DNA of 11,783 nucleotides, taken from Auxenochlorella pyrenoidosa. Lineage: Eukaryota > Chlorophyta > Trebouxiophyceae > Chlorellales > Chlorellaceae. Position numbers and translations under genes: made by a program. This document shows, piece after piece, positions 8,770 through 11,783 of this stretch; the first letter of the stretch is position 1, and the number at the start of each line of letters is the position of its first letter. The notes under the pieces were generated by a model. It worked only from the letters and a program-made list of their open reading frames with translations, was not told the origin of the DNA and did not search any database. Location of the stretch: the NCBI GenBank assembly GCA_001430745.1, contig KQ482076.1, forward strand, positions 345,017-356,799, written 5' to 3'.

Positions 8770-9336
8770 GCTCCTGCCTTGGCCTAGAACCCGGTAGGCA
8801 AGGCGATCGCCGCGCAGTCTGGCTGCGTGCAGAACTGAACCCACAGAAACCCTGCTGCAGTGGCGGCGCAGCGTCCCAGCATGCACGGTCGCAGTGGCAA
8901 ACCACAGCCCTTTGCATGCTCCAGGCTGCAGTGGGATAGGATGATGGACATCATGATGAAGGTAAATGCATGCACTCGTGCTTCCGCTGGCGCCTTGCCT
9001 CTGCTGCAGCCCTGCATAACCTGCATGGCAGCAGCCCCGAGGCCAGCTGCAGCAGCACATGCTGTGCTGTGCAGCAGTGCTATGGGACCGCCTTGAGCTG
9101 GCTGGGTGTAGGGCCACTGTTGATGCCCAGGTGGTGCCACATGGCCTGCACCTGGAGTGCCCCGTACCAAAGCATGAAATCACGCATGCATTTTTGCTGG
9201 AATGATGCACACGATCAGCTGTCAGCGGCGCGGCAAGTATGCCACCAAGGAGAATCTGCCGGCGCAACAGTAGTGCTTGCTGACGCCCAGGCACGCAACT
9301 GCTGGCGTGCGCGTGCTTGGGGGATATTCTAGGCGT
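8770..9336. promoter_or_regulatory. Upstream region of the cysteine-rich gene
   Basis: No gene is supported. The region should contain the promoter and 5' UTR of the minus-strand cysteine-rich gene starting at 8769. Several GCATGC palindromes occur (about 8880, 8913, 8967 and 9184). No clear TATA box. A minus-strand frame is open through to about 9294 and continuous with the gene's ATG, but it lacks recognisable content. Confidence 0.4.
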
Positions 9337-9341
9337 TTACA
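9337..9341 (-). terminator. Candidate UGUAA polyadenylation signal for the hydrolase-like gene
   Basis: TGTAA on the minus strand, about 543 bases past the TAG at 9884-9886, and the first exact copy I find downstream. The stretch 9342-9883 between stop and signal has no supported gene on either strand and is best read as 3' UTR plus spacer; it includes imperfect GGCT tetranucleotide runs at 9836-9866. Confidence 0.35.
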
Positions 9342-9883
9342 TGAAGCAATCGGCAAGAATCGTACTGAGTTTGGGCAGTGCAGGAGACTTGGATAGGGCA
9401 TGTCAGTGTCGGCTCAGTGTGTGGCAGCGAGGCTGTGCAGAGAAGAGCAGACACATAGCGCATCATTGATGGAATCCAGAGTTTGGCTGGGATGTTGGGG
9501 GCTGTTCGTTTGACGTGGGGAAAAGGGTGCACGGAAAAAATGAGGGCTACCTGAGGTTGCAACTGGGCATTGCTTGGCTGTCGCGCGTGCAAATGGGCTA
9601 CCGCGCACGGGCCAGAATGGCTTCAAGGGAGGGCCTAGGTGAGGCGGTGCTGAGGGGAGCGAAAATTCGAGGAGCAAAGAGCATTGGGTCTGGGATCTAT
9701 TGGCATGGACGAGGTGCTAAGGCGGCACGCAGGCATTTATGGCCCGCACTGCTTCTACTCAGCTGCTCTCCATATGCTGTTGGCGAGGCCAGGCGCCTCA
9801 ACTGGCTGCTGCCTGAAGAGATGCCATGTAAGGGGATGCTGGCTGGCTGGGTGGCTGTCTGGCTGAAAGGACAGCAGGGTGTA

Positions 9884-11783
9884 CTAGGGGTCGGCCTCCT
9901 CTGGGCCCTCAGGGATGGGCACCAGCTTGCCGGCGGCCTGCGACACCGGCAGCACCGGCTCCCAGGGCGCGCGCGGGACGGTGGTCGGCAGCGCCGCAAA
10001 GCCCGCCCGCTTCCTCTCCGAAAGGCGGTACAGCAGCAGCAGCACCGCCGCGCCCGCCAGCGTGCCCGCCGCGCCGCCGGCAATTGCCGCCGCGCTGCGA
10101 GCGTCGTCCTGGGCGGCAGACGCGGCGCCTGCGTCCACATCTGCAGGCGCTGCCGAGGGTGGCTCTGCGGTGGTAGTAGCCCCTCCCGAAGGCTCAGCAT
10201 TTGCGCTGCTATCCGCCACCTGGCCGCCATGCTGCTGCTGCTTTGCTGGCTGCTGCTGTGCCTGCTGCGCATGCACAGGCCACGGCTGCTGCGCCGTCTT
10301 CTGCTGCACTAGATGCGCCGGCTCCGTCTGCACGCCCAGCACGCGGGGCGCGGCGGCGGCCTGCTCGCCGCCGGCCAGCCGGATGCCCTTGCCTGCCTGC
10401 TGCTGCTTCGTCTGCTGCTGTGCCTGCGCCTGCGGGTTCGCCTGCTGCTGCTGTGCCTGCTGCGCCTGCTGGCCGGGCATGGCTTGCCCAGCAGCCACCT
10501 TGACGGCGGCAGGCGACGGCGTCGCAGCCGTGGGTGGCGGGCGGATGGCGTCGGCGGCATCACCCACGATGCCGCTGCCAGCCGGCGCGTGCTTGTCCAC
10601 AAGATCGACAAAGTCTGCCTTCCCTCTGCATTGCAGAAGATGGAAATTGAGATTCGCAACAGAGTCGGCGCCCCTTGCAGCGCCATACCAGGCCAGGCCA
10701 GCCAGGCGCGCACCACTCAGCAGCCACCTGGGGCGCCATTGCTGGCACGTGGCATTGCCAACCAGCATCCCACAGGCAACCTGCCGCAGGGGGTCCATCC
10801 ATCCATCAATCCCCCAGCTTGCAGCTCACCCGCTCTCCAGCCACAGGAAGGCGGCGGTGGTGAAGTCAGAGATGATTTCGTGTGAGCTGTAGGCCAGGTT
10901 CATCTCCTCCCACACCTGCAGGGGCGTGTGTACGGCCGAGAGGGTTCAACACGGTTGCGATCGGCGTACAAATACTTGCAGCAGCCAGCAGGAGGGTTTC
11001 GATGTTTGGTTCAGCTTCTGTGCATGTTGAGCCTGGGATGACCATGCGGCGCTGCAGCGCAGCCGCGCGCCTCGGCGAGCAACAACCGCGGAGGGCAGCG
11101 CCCCGCTCACGTGGCTGTGGTCCTCGGTCATGGCATCAGACAGCTCCGGCAGCAGCGCCAGCAGCTCCTTCACCCACGGCTTGTGCGTGTGCCTGCGGCA
11201 GGCGGGAGGGGGGCGGCATGCTGCGCGCACATGGCGGGCCGGGCCAGCCGTGCCGAGAGAGCGGAGCAGGCGGGGTGGCCAGCCGCGCTTGGCATGCATG
11301 CAGGACCTCACCGAGGGTCTTGCGTCACGTATCCCCGCTCATCCAGCATGCCGATCTGGTGCAGCGCGGCCGCGATGCGCACGCTGTCCTCTGGCGCGAT
11401 GCGCGGGCTGCGGGGGCGAACGGCAGGGGAGCGGGAGCGAGTGGGCATGGGTGCAGGGCGTGCCAGCCAGTGGGAGAAGGCGGCCCAGGCAGGCAGGCGT
11501 GCCGAGGCAGCGCGGCCCAGACCACGCGGGTACACGCGTGCTGTATGCACACAGGCAGGCACAGCCGGGGCGTGCTGCAGGCGGCGCAGCGACAGGCAGC
11601 TGCCGCTGCCGCGGCCCCCACCTGCGGTCTGAGAAGAAGGTGGGGTACACGGGCCGCATGGGCACGCGCACGGTCGTGGTGGGCACGCCCAGCGCGCGCA
11701 GCGTGGCAGAGTCCTGGGAGATCTTGGCGGCCATGGAGGGGTCCTCGTCCATCGACACAAACACGGTGGGGGGGAAGCCGTGG
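9884..11783 (-). CDS. Alpha/beta hydrolase-like protein with Gln/Ala-rich linker and C-terminal membrane segment (5' partial, 5 exons visible)
   Basis: Exons, read downward: 11783-11622 (open at the edge), 11407-11312, 11192-11111, 10915-10830, 10625-9884 (TAG). Junction phases agree throughout and all four introns are GT-AG. The first exon has HGFPPTVFVSMDEDPSMAAK then LRALGVPTTTVRVPMRPVYP, which looks like the last strands of an alpha/beta hydrolase: strand 7, then an acidic DEDP loop that could carry the catalytic Asp. It continues FFSDRSPRI, GMLDERGYVTQDPR, HKPWVKELL, and NLAYSSHEIISDF, whose His is in the expected catalytic position. I recall plant alpha/beta hydrolase-like proteins with the same order of motifs; the nucleophile Ser would be outside the window. 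After GGKADFVDLVDKHAP comes a long Pro/Ala/Gln linker with poly-Gln runs, then one hydrophobic segment (AAAIAGGAAGTLAG, AVLLLLY; coded at about 10093-10028) followed by RLSERKR and a 40-residue tail. That suggests a membrane anchor with a cytosolic C-terminus. Substrate unknown. Confidence 0.6.
10220..10480 (-). repeat. Interrupted CAG trinucleotide tracts coding poly-Gln/Ala
   Basis: Runs of CTG on the plus strand (CAG on the coding strand) at about 10230-10262 and 10390-10475 encode Gln-rich segments such as AQQAQQQQANPQ and AQQQTKQQQ in the linker of the hydrolase-like protein. The runs are broken by GCC, GCA and CCC codons. Confidence 0.85.

Noticed and set aside
8770..9294. Minus-strand frame continuous with and upstream of the cysteine-rich gene's ATG
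   Set aside because: Open because of high GC; irregular composition and no motif. The signal peptide starting at 8769 marks a better start.
9515..10312. Plus-strand open frame of 265 codons
   Set aside because: It overlaps the antisense of the hydrolase-like last exon, shows no domain, and its Arg/Leu-rich composition is typical of shadow frames.
9915..10892. Long plus-strand open frame (325 codons) rich in Cys and Ala
   Set aside because: It is the antisense of the Gln/Ala-rich exon; CAG repeats read backwards give Cys, Ala or Leu runs without stops. The minus-strand reading has consistent splice junctions and a sensible membrane segment.
1..11783. tRNA, rRNA, transposon or viral genes
   Set aside because: Reading both strands I found no cloverleaf, rRNA core, terminal repeats, transposase, reverse transcriptase or viral protein motif.

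Overview
The window looks like nuclear DNA of a green alga. It is GC-rich, the genes are split by many short introns (about 85-295 bp), acceptors are almost always CTGCAG or TTGCAG-like, donors are mostly GTGAGS or GTGGGS, and the proteins most resemble plant and green-algal families. A trebouxiophyte (Chlorella/Coccomyxa type) is my inference; no phylogenetic marker proves it. All exon structures below were built by hand from reading frame, splice sites and remembered protein-family motifs.

Layout, left to right. (1) Minus strand, 1-566: the 5' part of a DMAP1/SWC4 homologue, a chromatin-complex subunit. Two coding exons are visible; the gene runs off the left edge through an intron with a (CA)21 microsatellite. 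(2) 567-1085: a 519-bp divergent intergenic region. (3) Plus strand, 1086-4654: a complete 12-exon gene for a plant-type potassium-channel beta subunit (KAB1-like aldo-keto reductase, 326 aa) with the full catalytic tetrad. Two of its eleven introns use GC instead of GT donors. (4) 4655-5142: the gap between convergent genes. (5) Minus strand, 5143-8769: a 13-exon gene for a secreted, cysteine-rich protein (about 512 aa) made of roughly 18 short ephrin-receptor-like (GCC2/GCC3-type) modules behind a signal peptide and a Pro/Ala/Ser/Thr-rich stretch. Its exons match the modules, and eleven phase-0 introns all fall at the same place in a CxxC hinge. (6) 8770-9883: non-coding DNA between two minus-strand genes. 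(7) Minus strand, 9884-11783: the 3' part of a gene for what looks like an alpha/beta hydrolase C-terminal half, joined to a Gln/Ala-rich linker and one transmembrane segment near the C-terminus; it runs off the right edge.

The four genes do not form an obvious pathway and are probably ordinary independent neighbours. I see no mobile element, CRISPR array, rRNA or tRNA. The most interesting points are the module-per-exon architecture with two competing last exons in the cysteine-rich gene, three GC-AG introns in two adjacent genes, the hydrolase-linker-membrane-anchor fusion, and a marked excess of the palindrome GCATGC.
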